From positions 124,001 to 188,000 of the forward strand of contig JAVMKO010000195.1 in NCBI GenBank assembly GCA_032164245.1: a DNA stretch of 64,000 bases. Direction: 5' to 3'. The notes beneath the pieces were generated by a model. It saw nothing but the letters and a program-made list of their open reading frames with translations, was not told the DNA's origin and made no database searches. Position 1 is the stretch's first letter. Every line of letters begins with the position of its first letter. The position numbers and the translations under genes are program-made. This document shows positions 52,901-60,187 of the stretch, piece after piece. The DNA is from Sternotherus odoratus. Lineage: Eukaryota; Chordata; Testudines; Kinosternidae.

Positions 52901-54671
52901 CGCTCCCCGGACGGTGTTCAGATGACCAGCCTCCCTTCAGAGCCAGCCCAGGGCGGGGTGGGGGGAGCAGCCGGCTCCGTCTCTCTCTGGTTTGGGAGCT
53001 CGGGCTCCGTCCTGGGATCCGAACACGGAGCCGGGTCCCGCGGCGGCCGCGCGGCAGGTGTCTGGTGATGTTCAGCGGCTCAGGGCGTGGGCCGGGAGCG
53101 GAGCAGTAACGTCCTCTCTCTCCCCGGCAGACCCCCTGGTGCCCCCGGCATGGCCGTGGGTGTTGGGGATCATCACAGGGATCATCGCGGGGATCCTGAT
53201 CGCGCCGCTCGTCTGGCTCGTGTACTGGTGCTGTTCCAGAAGCAGTAAGTGGGCCTGGGCCCCATCCCTGAGGGGTCCCCCCCCCCCAGCTTCACACTCC
53301 CCATCCCCCGTGACCTCCTCCCTCCGGCTCGTGCCCTTCCCCTCCCCGACCCCATCCCCTCCCCTCTGCCCGCAGTGTCTCCGATCCGTGTCTGGAAGTG
53401 TTTTCCGGAGGGCAGGGTGACCGCGCTGTGCTGTGAGGTGCAGGGGCGGCTCTCCGACGGAGACACCCTGACCTGGGCGAGGCAGGGCCAGGGGAAGAAG
53501 CGGGGGCCCGGGGAGCTGAGCGCGCTCATGCCGAAGCCGGAGCAGTACCACGTGGAGACGTGGCGGCTCCCACGCCGGCTGGGCAGGCAGCGGCTCACGT
53601 CTATCCTGACCTTCCCCACCCCGAGCGTCGACGAGACTTTCACCTGCACGTTCCGCACGCAGGAGAAACACGTCACAGTCCCCGGGGTGCCGGCAGGTGA
53701 GTGGGGCAGGGACCGGGGGAGAGGGGTTGGGGGGGGGGGGGGGTCACAGATCAGGGCTGCGGGAGCAGGAGGCTGTGGGGTGCCGGGCCACATTGGGGTG
53801 CCGTGGGGAGACAAGGAGATGTGAGGGGGAGGGGAAGGGGGTTCTGTGGGATATGGGGCGCAGTGGGTTTTGTGGGGTTCCTGGGCGATGCTCTGGAACT
53901 GCTCCCCCCCAGGGTCGGCCAGGACTGGGGGGGAGCCTGCGTGCAAAACAGTAAGACTCACATACACCATAACGGGAAAATCCCCACTTCCTTCCGGGGG
54001 GGGGGGGGGGTTAGGGGGAGGGATATGGGGCACAGGAGGAGAAGGGGATGGGGGTTCTGCAGGATATGGCATGCAGGGCGGGTTCGGGGTATATGGGGCA
54101 CAGTGGGGAGGGATATGGGGCACAGGAGGAGAAGGGGATGGGGGTTCTGCAGGATATGGCATGCAGGGCGGGTTCGGGGTATATGGGGCACAGTGGGGAG
54201 GGATATGGGGCAAAGCCAGAGGAGAAGGGGATGGGGGTTCTGCAGGATATGGCATGCAGGGCGGGTTCGGGGTATATGGGGCACAGTGGGGAGGGATATG
54301 GGGCACAGGAGGAGAAGGGGATGGGGGTTCTGCAGGATATGGCATGCAGGGCGGGTTCGGGGTATATGGGGCACAGTGGGGAGGGATATGGGGCAAAGCC
54401 GGAGGAGAAGGGGATGGGGGTTCTGCAGGATATGGCATGCAGGGCGGGTTCGGGGTATATGGGGCACAGTGGGGAGGGATATGGGGCACAGGATTCAGGA
54501 GGAGGGGAGGGGTGCAGGGTGTATGGGGTGCAGCAGTGGGGGTTATAGGGCTCAGGAGGAAGGGATGGGCTCTGTGTGCTCTCAGCTCCGTGGCCCCCAG
54601 CCCCCCAGGAGGTGTCTCTGACTCCCCCACCCCTTCCAGTCTCGCCGGACTCGGTTCTCAGCTCCCTGTGA
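34905..54671 (+). CDS. Gene C: NCR3LG1-like IgSF protein with an Ig exon beyond the TM exon
   Basis: Six exons, all phase 1: 34905-34962, 37594-37923, 39198-39497, 53131-53244, 53376-53696 and 54640-54671. They total 1155 nt, giving 384 aa plus stop. Order: signal peptide (1-19), V (20-129), C1 (130-229), TM (about 236-260), Ig-like (268-374) and a ten-residue end. V marks are FLGCRF, VQWKLGD, GDASLLLPRV and GLYTCIV; the GDASLxLP string and what follows match the B7-H6 V domain. C1 marks are VTCSVSSFYPGDV, VWWLRGD and YSCRVNHVAL. The third intron is 13.6 kb and holds the giant 45-bp satellite. As in gene B, an Ig-type exon follows the TM exon. No clear poly(A) signal was found after the stop. 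Expected to sit in the plasma membrane as a ligand or receptor for lymphoid cells; function inferred. Confidence 0.65.
35080..35290. repeat. SINE-derived tandem repeat
   Basis: Four copies of GGAGCCAGGACTCCTGGGTTC plus TCTCCCGGCTCTG, the same SINE 3' half as at 4.9-5.1 kb. Confidence 0.75.
35560..36020. repeat. Low-order G-rich repeats in gene C intron 1
   Basis: Units of GGTGCTGACGTGGGGGTCGGCTGTGGGGTGGGG (three, 35590-35705), then GGGGCAGTGACCAGGGTGGG (three, 35900-36015). No exon seen. Confidence 0.75.
36311..37566 (-). mobile_element. Solo LTR, family LTR1 (copy 8), internally duplicated
   Basis: TGTCACGGAGCGC ... ACTTCGTCACA, with a perfect 5-bp duplication ACCCC (36306-36310 and 37567-37571). 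About 460 bp of its own body is repeated from 37098. It ends 27 bp before exon 2 of gene C, so the intron's branch region must be LTR-derived. Confidence 0.92.
37594..37923 (+). CDS. Gene C exon 2: Ig V domain
   Basis: Acceptor CTGTCCGTGCAG and donor GTAATG, 330 nt. Cys pair FLGCRF and LYTCIV, Trp in VQWKL, and the DAGLYTC signature. Confidence 0.85.
38026..38817 (-). mobile_element. Solo LTR, family LTR1 (copy 9), right end cut
   Basis: Starts TGTCCCGGAGCGC. The terminus stops at AGTACTCCCAC, before the final TTCGTCACA. Confidence 0.87.
38930..39150. repeat. Short tandem repeat in gene C intron 2
   Basis: Units of GGATGAGGGTGGTTGGGGGGCAG. The block starting AAGTCTCCATGGGCAGCACC is copied at 41675-41765, showing a local duplication that skipped exon 3. 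Confidence 0.8.
39198..39497 (+). CDS. Gene C exon 3: Ig C1 domain
   Basis: Acceptor CCTGGCAG and donor GTGAGT, 300 nt. VTCSVSSFYPGDV, VWWLRGD, YNATSVLQF and YSCRVNHVAL. One NAT sequon. Confidence 0.87.
39505..40480. repeat. ~65-75-bp minisatellite in gene C intron 3
   Basis: Units of CCCCGCAGCACCCCCCACTG, CCCATCCCCCGCCAGGACCC and CTTCTCGACACG or CTTCTCTACATG variants. Remnants continue at 41770-41975 and 49615-49960, so the following elements were inserted into one larger array. Confidence 0.93.
40481..41647 (-). mobile_element. LTR1 (copy 10) interrupted by LTR2
   Basis: TGTCCCGGAGCGC to 40659, then resumes at TTGTGCTTCCCCCAGC (41167) and ends ACTTCGTCACA at 41647. Confidence 0.88.
40660..41166 (-). 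mobile_element. Solo LTR, family LTR2, nested in LTR1
   Basis: 507 bp, TGTTGTGAGG ... GGTCCTAACA, the reverse of the copy at 57058. Flanked by GTGTG and TTGTG (4 of 5 match). Shared strings include AACCACACTT/GTTTATTGG and CTCTCCTGGAGTTGACTCAG. Confidence 0.88.
41979..49614. mobile_element. Probable giant solo LTR (LTR3) carrying the 45-bp satellite
   Basis: Begins TGTTACACTCACAGGTC and ends AACTTTCTTTAACA, with TG...CA termini and a matching GCCT on each side (41975-41978 and 49615-49618). The same minisatellite flanks it left and right. The right part carries AATAAA (49313-49318) and a reversed AATAAA (49334-49339). The tandem array fills its left and central part. Confidence 0.6.
42012..49190 (+). 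repeat. 45-bp satellite, about 160 tandem copies
   Basis: Unit: CGGTTCAAGAGAACCG, then CTCTGAATTACACCTAC, then AGGTCACGCACC. Period is exactly 45 bp with one 44-bp unit near 43519. Variation is confined mainly to two sites: CACGC/CAGGC/CACAC after AGGT and AAGAGA/AAGGGA in the loop. Each unit has a perfect 6-bp stem, CGGTTC-N4-GAACCG, and one AGGTCA hexamer. Diverged units close the array on both edges. Confidence 0.98.
49619..50270. other. Gene C intron 3, C-rich minisatellite remnant
   Basis: Continues the intron minisatellite (ACTGCACCCTCACTTCTCTA), then a short ATTTATAGATxATACxGGGG repeat (50170-50270) that is also present right of the CR1 (52322-52380). No gene. Confidence 0.6.
50271..52321 (-). 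mobile_element. CR1 LINE, long, 5'-truncated
   Basis: The 3' end on the - strand carries GTTCTTATGTTCTTAT repeats at 50271-50300. It sits within a short ATTTATAGATCATACTGGGG repeat that flanks both sides. It contains the reverse transcriptase ORF below. Confidence 0.95.
50485..52266 (-). CDS. CR1 ORF2 C-terminal part: reverse transcriptase
   Basis: 593 codons open on the - strand. Ordered RT motifs: NKSPGPDGIHPRVLKEL (block 1), NYRPVSLTSVPGKLVE (block 2), VDIVYLDFQKAFDKVPH (block A), GVPQGSVLGPILFNLF (block B), KFADDTKLL (catalytic FADD, block C), then the thumb region. The endonuclease domain is missing, as in most truncated CR1 copies. It is absent from the mature gene C message because it is intronic and antisense. 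The lack of stops implies recent insertion. Confidence 0.92.
   Translation of the reverse strand: MEFEEQLAKNSKGNNKMFFKYVRSRKPAKQPVGPLDDRDTKGALKDDRVIAEKLNEFFASVFTAEDVREIPKPELSFVGDESEVLSQIEVSVEEVLELIDKLNCNKSPGPDGIHPRVLKELKCEIAALLTRVCNLSFKSATVPSDWKIANVTPIFKKGSRGDPGNYRPVSLTSVPGKLVETIVKNKIVRHIEEHKLLGKSQHGFCKGKSCLTNLLEFFEGVSKHVDKGDPVDIVYLDFQKAFDKVPHQRLLRKLSCHGIRGKILSWIENWLKDREQRVGINGTFSEWRGVTSGVPQGSVLGPILFNLFINDLEEGVNSDVAKFADDTKLLKVVRTKADCEELQKDLTKLSDWATKWQMKFNVDKCKVMHIGKNNPNYTYNMMGANLATTNQEKDLGVIVDSSLKASTHCAAAVKKANRMLGIIKKGIENKSENILLPLYKSMVRPHLEYCVQMWSPHLKKDILALEKVQRRATKMIRGLERVPYEERLRRLGLFSLEKRRLRGDMIEVYKIMSGVEEVNKEKLFTCSQNRRTRGHSMKLACSRFKTNKRKFFFTQRTVNLWNSLPEEAVKARTITGFKRELDKFMEAKSINGY
52640..52810 (+). 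mobile_element. Diverged LTR1-related fragment
   Basis: GGGGCTGAATGCTCCGAGGTC, GGAAACAGGCTGTGTATGGAG and CGCCAGACCATGG align with the forward LTR1 body but with many changes and deletions. It is an older copy. Confidence 0.6.
53131..53244 (+). CDS. Gene C exon 4: transmembrane segment
   Basis: Acceptor TCCCCGGCAG and donor GTAAGT, 114 nt. It encodes a Pro-rich stalk (PLVPPAW), about 24 hydrophobic residues rich in Ile/Leu/Gly, and the stop-transfer YWCCSRS. Confidence 0.82.
53376..53696 (+). CDS. Gene C exon 5: Ig-like domain beyond the TM
   Basis: Acceptor CTGCCCGCAG and donor GTGAGT, 321 nt, phase 1-1. ALCCEVQG, LTWARQG and FTCTFRTQ give the Cys-Trp-Cys core of a C1-type fold. Arg-rich central part (RLPRRLGRQR). 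Confidence 0.75.
54010..54500. repeat. 90/93-bp minisatellite in gene C intron 5
   Basis: Five units with GATATGGCATGCAGGGCGGG. Units alternate 90 and 93 bp owing to an AGCCxGA insertion in every second copy, a higher-order pattern. Confidence 0.95.
54640..54671 (+). CDS. Gene C exon 6: last ten codons and stop
   Basis: Acceptor CCCCTTCCAG, phase 1, reads VSPDSVLSSL then TGA at 54669-54671. It is short, so alternatives cannot be ruled out, but it restores the frame with a clean acceptor. Confidence 0.5.
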
Positions 54672-55207
54672 CACCGGAGCAGCGCAGACCGTCCCCAGCG
54701 GAGCCCGTCGGCATGAGGACCGGGCCGCAGGCTCCACGCTGACAAACTCCCCCAGGGACGGACCAGCGGCTAGAAAACTCCAGCACCCGGGGGAGACGCT
54801 TTCGCCAAGCACTTAACCTCCATGGAAATCCAGAAGGGGACAGGAGGGGGGGATCGTTTGGGGGGGCTCCAGGGGCAGAGGGTACCAGGTGTCCAGTCAG
54901 TGGCACAGCGGGGTTAAGGCGGGATCCCTGCCCAGCTCTGCTTGGCTCCTGGGAGGCGACCAGCATCTCTCCGGCTCCTAGGCGCAGGGGCGGCCAGACA
55001 GTTGTGGGGGTGGGCCGAACACAGAGGCCCCTGGCCCCTCTGTCTAGGAGCCGGACATACTGGCCCCTCCTGGGAGCTGTCCAAGGTAAGCGCCTCCTGG
55101 CTGGAGCCCGCTCCCCACGCCCCCTCCTGCACCTCAACCCCCTGCCCCAGCCCAGAGCCCCCTCCCACATCCAAACCCCCTTCTAGGGCCCGCACCCCGC
55201 TGCTCAT
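54672..55207 (+). other. Gene C 3' UTR / flank
   Basis: No AATAAA was found in the first 500 bp. No other exon seen. Confidence 0.35.
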
Positions 55208-56235
55208 AGATGTATGACATTACTGGAATATGGTTTTGCTACACATGCCATGTAACATCTCTGTGAAGGTAACGATCCACTGGGTCTGTTCATCCTATTG
55301 GTATGTACGTGTCTGGTTTGTATTCAGAGTTATGAATATTGGCTGTGTGCTTGGTTGGTTGGTTGTGGACTTTGGAAAGCAGCTGAACAGCTCTGAGAAA
55401 AAACTATTCTCAGTGAATCCCAATTGAGAACCAATCAAGCAAACAATGGACTTTGTAGACGCCCGTCCACACCCGAGCTTCCTCAGGGACGCGGCCTGGC
55501 TGGTGATGAGCAGAGTCTGGTTCAAACCTGTGACTCTGGGACTCCATTTTACAAGTGGACTCTGCATAGGAAGGAGGAGGGGCTCCCCACCCACAAGAGG
55601 AATCTATATAGACCCTGGAGAGAACTGAAGGAAACTGGAACAGAGGACTGTGACTGCAGGTGATTGCTGGACCCAGACTAACAGGGAGTTTGGCCTGAAA
55701 GAAGGAATTCACTGCAACATCGGAGGGTGAGGCTTTTTATTGTATCAGTGTTAGATTTGCGTGTTCTGTTTTATGTTATTTGGTAATTCACTTTGTTCTG
55801 TCTGTTACTACGTGGAACCACTTCAATCCTATTTCCTGTCTTTATTAAAATCACTTTTTACTTATTAGTTAACTTGGAGTACGCGTTGGTACCGGGGGGG
55901 GGGGGGGGGGCAAACAGCTGTGCATCTCTCTCTATCATTGTTGTAGAGGGCGAACAATCTATGAGTTTGCCCGGTATAAGCTTTATGCAGAGCAAAACAA
56001 ATTTTATTCCGGGTTTGCCCCATTGGGAGTTGAGCATCTGAGTGCCAGAGGTAAGGATACCTCCTGCCTGTTTCCAGGAAAGCCCACAGCTGTTAGGGAA
56101 CGTGGCTCAGACCGGGCAGGGTACTGAGGTCCTAAGCTGTTGGGGCAGGAAAACTGAGGCAGGAGTAGCCTTAGCACATCAGGTGGCAGCTCCTAAGGGG
56201 TTTCTGGGATCTCAACCCGTCACACTGGCATGTGA
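55208..56235. mobile_element. Unclassified retroelement-like repeat
   Basis: AT-richer than its surroundings, starting TGTATGACATTACTGG and closing near AACCCGTCACA. TG...CA ends and an interspersed-repeat look suggest an LTR, but no target duplication is visible. Confidence 0.35.
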
Positions 56236-56487
56236 GGGGTCCTGGGAAAGGTTCTGATTGACTGAATGGGATTGTCCCGTGTGTAGACAGGTATCACTGC
56301 TGTAGTGAAGTTGGGGGGTTCTCTCTGCACCTCTCACAAAGGTGTTGGCACCTGCGGCACGCCCGCTAGGCAGGGTGCAGCTAGACTAGACTGCTGGCTG
56401 GGAAGGGCCATTGGGGGGAACAATGGGACTTGCAAAATGCTAATCTCCTGCCGGGGAGCCGGGGATGCTGCAGACCGACTCCGAGGC

Positions 56488-56598
56488 CTTGTCTACACTG
56501 GCACTTTGCAGCGCTGCGACTTTCTCCCCCAGGGGCCTGAAAAAACACCCCGCTGAGCACGGCAGGTTTCAGCGCTGTACCGTGCTGGTGTAGACAGA
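56488..56598. mobile_element. Small foldback (MITE-like) element
   Basis: CCTTGTCTACACTGGC at the left and GTGCTGGTGTAGACAGAG at the right are inverted. An internal pair, GCAGCGCTG and CAGCGCTG, extends the hairpin. Confidence 0.65.
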
Positions 56599-57057
56599 GC
56601 GCCGGGAGATGCACTCCCAGGACTGGGGCACTTCCCCTGCTGGGCGTGGGTTTTTCACAGAGCCCTTAGTGACAAAGCCTGGACTAAGGAGAAGGCCTGA
56701 GCCCCGCGGGGCTGGGTCCATCAAGAATCGCAGCAATCTGCCAAAAATAACGTTCCGGATGAGAATTTGCTGCTTGCCACCAGTGTCTTTCGTCTCCTCA
56801 GCTCGGATGGGGTGTTTGTTTCCCTTGCTGGGTGATCTGCCTGGATCTGTTTGCTAGCCCTTATCCTCACTTCAGATCCATCCTCTGGATTTAACGAACA
56901 GGTTTTGCTTTTGCGTCAAGCCAGTGGGTGGAAATGAGGGCTTAGGGCAGATAGCCGCGCGTATCCCTCCCCACACTGAGGGAGGGGCAACTTTCAAGGC
57001 GCTTGCGCTGGGTAGTTCTCTGGGCCGCGCAAGGGGGTCTAATTGGGGGTTTATGCT

Positions 57058-57568
57058 TGTTAGGACCGGAAGACATTGTAACGGGCAATCTCTAGGAAGT
57101 GCAATTACGCTTCTGAGTCAACTCCAGGAGAGTGCATAATGGTGGTATTATCTGAGAATGACCTTGCTGTTATCTGTGTGTTTGGGAACCAGTTCCCAGC
57201 TGCATGAGTGTTTACCCCGTCGGTGTGAGAATGAATGCGTGGGAAACCAAATGGGGAAACTAAGGCAGGACTGCGTAACCAACAAGTGTGTAACCAATCA
57301 GTTTGTTGCTTGCTATTAATGAGATGAGTATGTATGAGATGCAAATGAGCATGGGTATATCTGTGCTGACACACCTCTTTGGGTTGGGCTTCCTCTTTGG
57401 GCACTCTGAACACCGCCCGAGCGGGTCAGTCATCTTGTATTGCGGCCGTGCTGGCAGATAAGCCCCCCAGCACGAAATGCCGCCCCCTCCAATAAACTCA
57501 CCACTTTCCAACTAGCCACCTGTGTGAGGCCTCGTTTCTCCCAGCAACGAGATAAGCCCCCTGCAACA
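57058..57568 (+). mobile_element. Solo LTR, family LTR2 (forward)
   Basis: 511 bp, TGTTAGGACCGG ... CCCCCTGCAACA with a perfect 5-bp duplication ATGCT (57053-57057 and 57569-57573). AATAAA near 57491 within CTCCAATAAACTCACC. Confidence 0.92.
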
Positions 57569-57573
57569 ATGCT

Positions 57574-59302
57574 CTAGCGTGGGGTGTGTGCGCTTGAGTC
57601 CTTACCCGATCTCAGCACCGGGGTATATGACTGCCACTAGGTGTGTGCTGGAAGGTTTGGGGGGTTCAGGGGTACCCCAGTTCCAAGTGGCACTCCGAGG
57701 GGAACCCGTCACACCCAGATCCCTGAGATGGGGCCCAGCTGGTGCTGCCCTGTCCCATCTCCTAGGCGTTTGCTGTACATGGTTCACCTGTGGAACTGGC
57801 AGCTGCAGGAGGTGGCTGGGGCCTGCCCCCACAACACCACTCAGGATGGAACTGTGACTGTGCTGGCCCCACCCAGCATCGCAGGCAGGAGACCCCCGGG
57901 GTGGGGGCTGCTTTGAGCTGGCTCCCCCCATCCCCCGATAACCCGGGGGTGCTGCGGAGGAGGAGCCTGCAGTTGCAGGGGGAGGGGTCTCTGGCTGGGT
58001 TAATGGCAGGCCAGGTTTCTGGGGGTGAAGATCCTGCTGGCGGGGCCTGGCTCTGCAGACATCCTGGGGGGATCGGGGCCCCAGGGGGTGTCGTGCAGGA
58101 GGCATTGGTACCTGCTGGGGCGTCTCAGCCCAGCTCGGGGACTCGGGGTGAACTCGCAGCCGTGGGGCTGGCCCCACGCTCCGGCCGCTCCTCATGGAGT
58201 GTCCTGCACGGAGCGGCCCCCGCAGAGCCAGAGATGCCCCCCCAGGGGCACTGCGAGCGGGGCCCGTTCAGCTGTGTCCAGCAGAGCCCGAGAACGGGAC
58301 CCCCACCCCCAGCAGCACCCCAGGGACTGGCTGGGGGAGGGAAAGAGGAAGTGGGGGGAGGAGGGGCAGGGACAGCAGGCGACTGATGGGCGGATCCAGC
58401 CCTCGCTGGGGCCGGAAATGATTTTTGGACAGTTTCTGCAGCGAAGAGCAAGGTTTATTTTGTAGCATTTGCTCCAGGTTCACCAACCAGAACGTTCGCA
58501 GGGCGGCTGTCAGGGGCTCCCGGGCTCTCGGCGGCCCCCGGGGACCCCCCTTGGGTGTGACACAGCCCTGGTGAGGGTTGTTCTCTCGCTCTGGGGTCGG
58601 GTCCCTCTGATTCTGGCAATGCCTGTCTGCACCGTGGGGCCCCTCGGGGGGCCCCTCGGGGGGCCCCCTCGCTCTGGACCTCCGGAAACCCCAACCCCAG
58701 GGGGAGCGACATCCCACCCTCCGATCGCCACTCTGCAGCGACTCCCACCGGGGGAGCACGGGAGGGTTATTGAACATCAGAACCCAGCTCAGGCAGCTCT
58801 CGGGATCCTCGGACCTGGCCAGTCTCAGCCCCCACGAGCTGGGTCTGTCCCTGTCCCTATGGGTCCGGCTGCTCCTTGTCCCCAGCCCACTCCCCTGCTC
58901 CCAGCCAAGCCCCCTGTATTCCCTCCCCAGTCCTCTTGTCTTCGGTCCCAGGTAAACAGGCCCCTCTCTCCCCCACTTTGCTCCCCTCGGTCTGGAACGG
59001 GCTGGTCAGGTCAGCGGGGTCCTCTCTCCTCAACCCCGCACTGGCCAGAACCAGCTGACTGCCAAACTCAGGGGCAGGGGGGGGCTCATGGTCAAGAGGT
59101 CACCAGTTGCTGGGTCCCCCATGTCCAGGCTGTTGTCCAGGGGCCTGGCTCGTAGGCAAGGTCACACCTGGTCCTCTGCAACAACAAGCCCTTCCCACCA
59201 CCTCAGTAAACACACAGCACCCAGGGAAACTGAGGCACACACCGTGTTCATGCCAAGCACTAAGAAAACTCCCCACTTTGCCAGAGGATCGGCAAAGGCC
59301 AT

Positions 59303-59356
<54 letters not shown>

Positions 59357-59740
59357 CAATAATTAGTTAATGACAGTAGCTGCTGAGCTTGATAAAGCAT
59401 GAAAACACAAACCGCCACTGTCCCGCGAGAGCAGACACAGAGACGAGAGCCTCACATCAGACTCGGGGGTTCGCAAGCAGCATTTTCCTACTTTGCCTGT
59501 CTGCAAACCGCAATGAGCGTCCCTGGGAGCAGTGCCTGGTGAGGCCTGAGCCCCTGCTAGCCCGGTGAGAGATCTCACCTCTCCACGTGCAGCGCCCGGC
59601 GCGAAGGGGAACAGATGTTGGGCACCCCTAGGAAAGGGATAATGGGACAGAACCTATCCCAGGGCCTCTCTAGACATCCACGGTCCCCCCACCCCTCGGC
59701 GGATCTGGACACCCCCCCCCCCCCCCCCCAACAGCGAGAC
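57574..59740. other. Intergenic region left of NFATC2IP
   Basis: No supported exon. A reversed AATAAA (GGTTTATTTTGTAG near 58451) might mark the 3' end of a - strand transcript, but no coding exon was recognised to its right. The direct repeat GGGGCCCCTCGGGG occurs at 58637-58665. Confidence 0.35.
59305..59358. repeat. (TG)n(GA)n microsatellite
   Basis: About 17 TG units followed by about eight GA units. Confidence 0.95.
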
Positions 59741-59790
59741 TGGAACTGGGAAAGGTTCGGAGGGGCAATAAAAAGGAGGAGGGGTAAGGA
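59740..59790 (+). mobile_element. Short CR1 fragment
   Basis: GACTGGAACTGGGAAAGGTTC, the same CR1 segment as at 2721-2740, then GGGGCAATAAAAAGGA. Confidence 0.65.
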
Positions 59791-59812
59791 CCAGCGGCAG
59801 CCACACCTGGGA

Positions 59813-60040
59813 ACTACAACTCCCAGCAGCCCCTGCGCCTTTGGGGGGGGGGGTGCCAGGCCCTCCTGAGAAGTACAACTCCCAGCAGCCCCTGCGCCTT
59901 TGGGGGGGGTGCTGACCACCACCTGAGAACTACAACTCCCAGCAGTCTCTGCGCCTTGGGGGTGCCCCCCGAGAACTACAACTCCCAGCAGCCCTTGCGC
60001 CTTTGCGGATGCTGACCTGAGAACTACAACTCCCAGCGGC
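59813..60040 (+). promoter_or_regulatory. Five tandem ZNF143/THAP11-type motifs, NFATC2IP promoter
   Basis: ACTACAACTCCCAGCAGC at 59813-59830, with copies at 59872, 59929, 59975 and 60023, each followed by CCCYTGCGCC. The known ZNF143 (Staf) site is ACTACAANTCCCAGNNNGC. The sites lie 135-365 bp upstream of the ATG at intervals of 46-59 bp, all in the same direction. Confidence 0.75.
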
Positions 60041-60101
60041 CCCTGCGCCGAGGGGAGGTGGAGCCGCCAGGTCTGTCGTCACAGAGCCTCTGGAGCCCTG
60101 G

Positions 60102-60147
60102 CCAATAGCAGGGCAGGGCGGGGCTGAGTGGGAGGGTCTAAGCCAAT
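60102..60147 (+). promoter_or_regulatory. Two CCAAT boxes
   Basis: GGCCAATAGC (60101) and AGCCAATGGG (60141), about 40 bp apart and 30-75 bp before the ATG. This is a typical NF-Y pair in a TATA-less promoter. Confidence 0.6.
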
Positions 60148-60175
60148 GGGTGGGAGCGACCTGGGAGCGCGCGCC

Positions 60176-60187
60176 ATGGCGGAGCAG
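60176..60187 (+). CDS. NFATC2IP: NFATC2IP exon 1
   Basis: ATGGCGGAGCAG with donor GTGAGT at 60188, phase 0. Start context GCGCCATGG is strong. Confidence 0.75.

Noticed and set aside
58268..58777. Minus-strand ORF near a reversed AATAAA at about 58451
   Set aside because: Composition is low-complexity, there are no splice or domain signals, and the AATAAA is not enough on its own.
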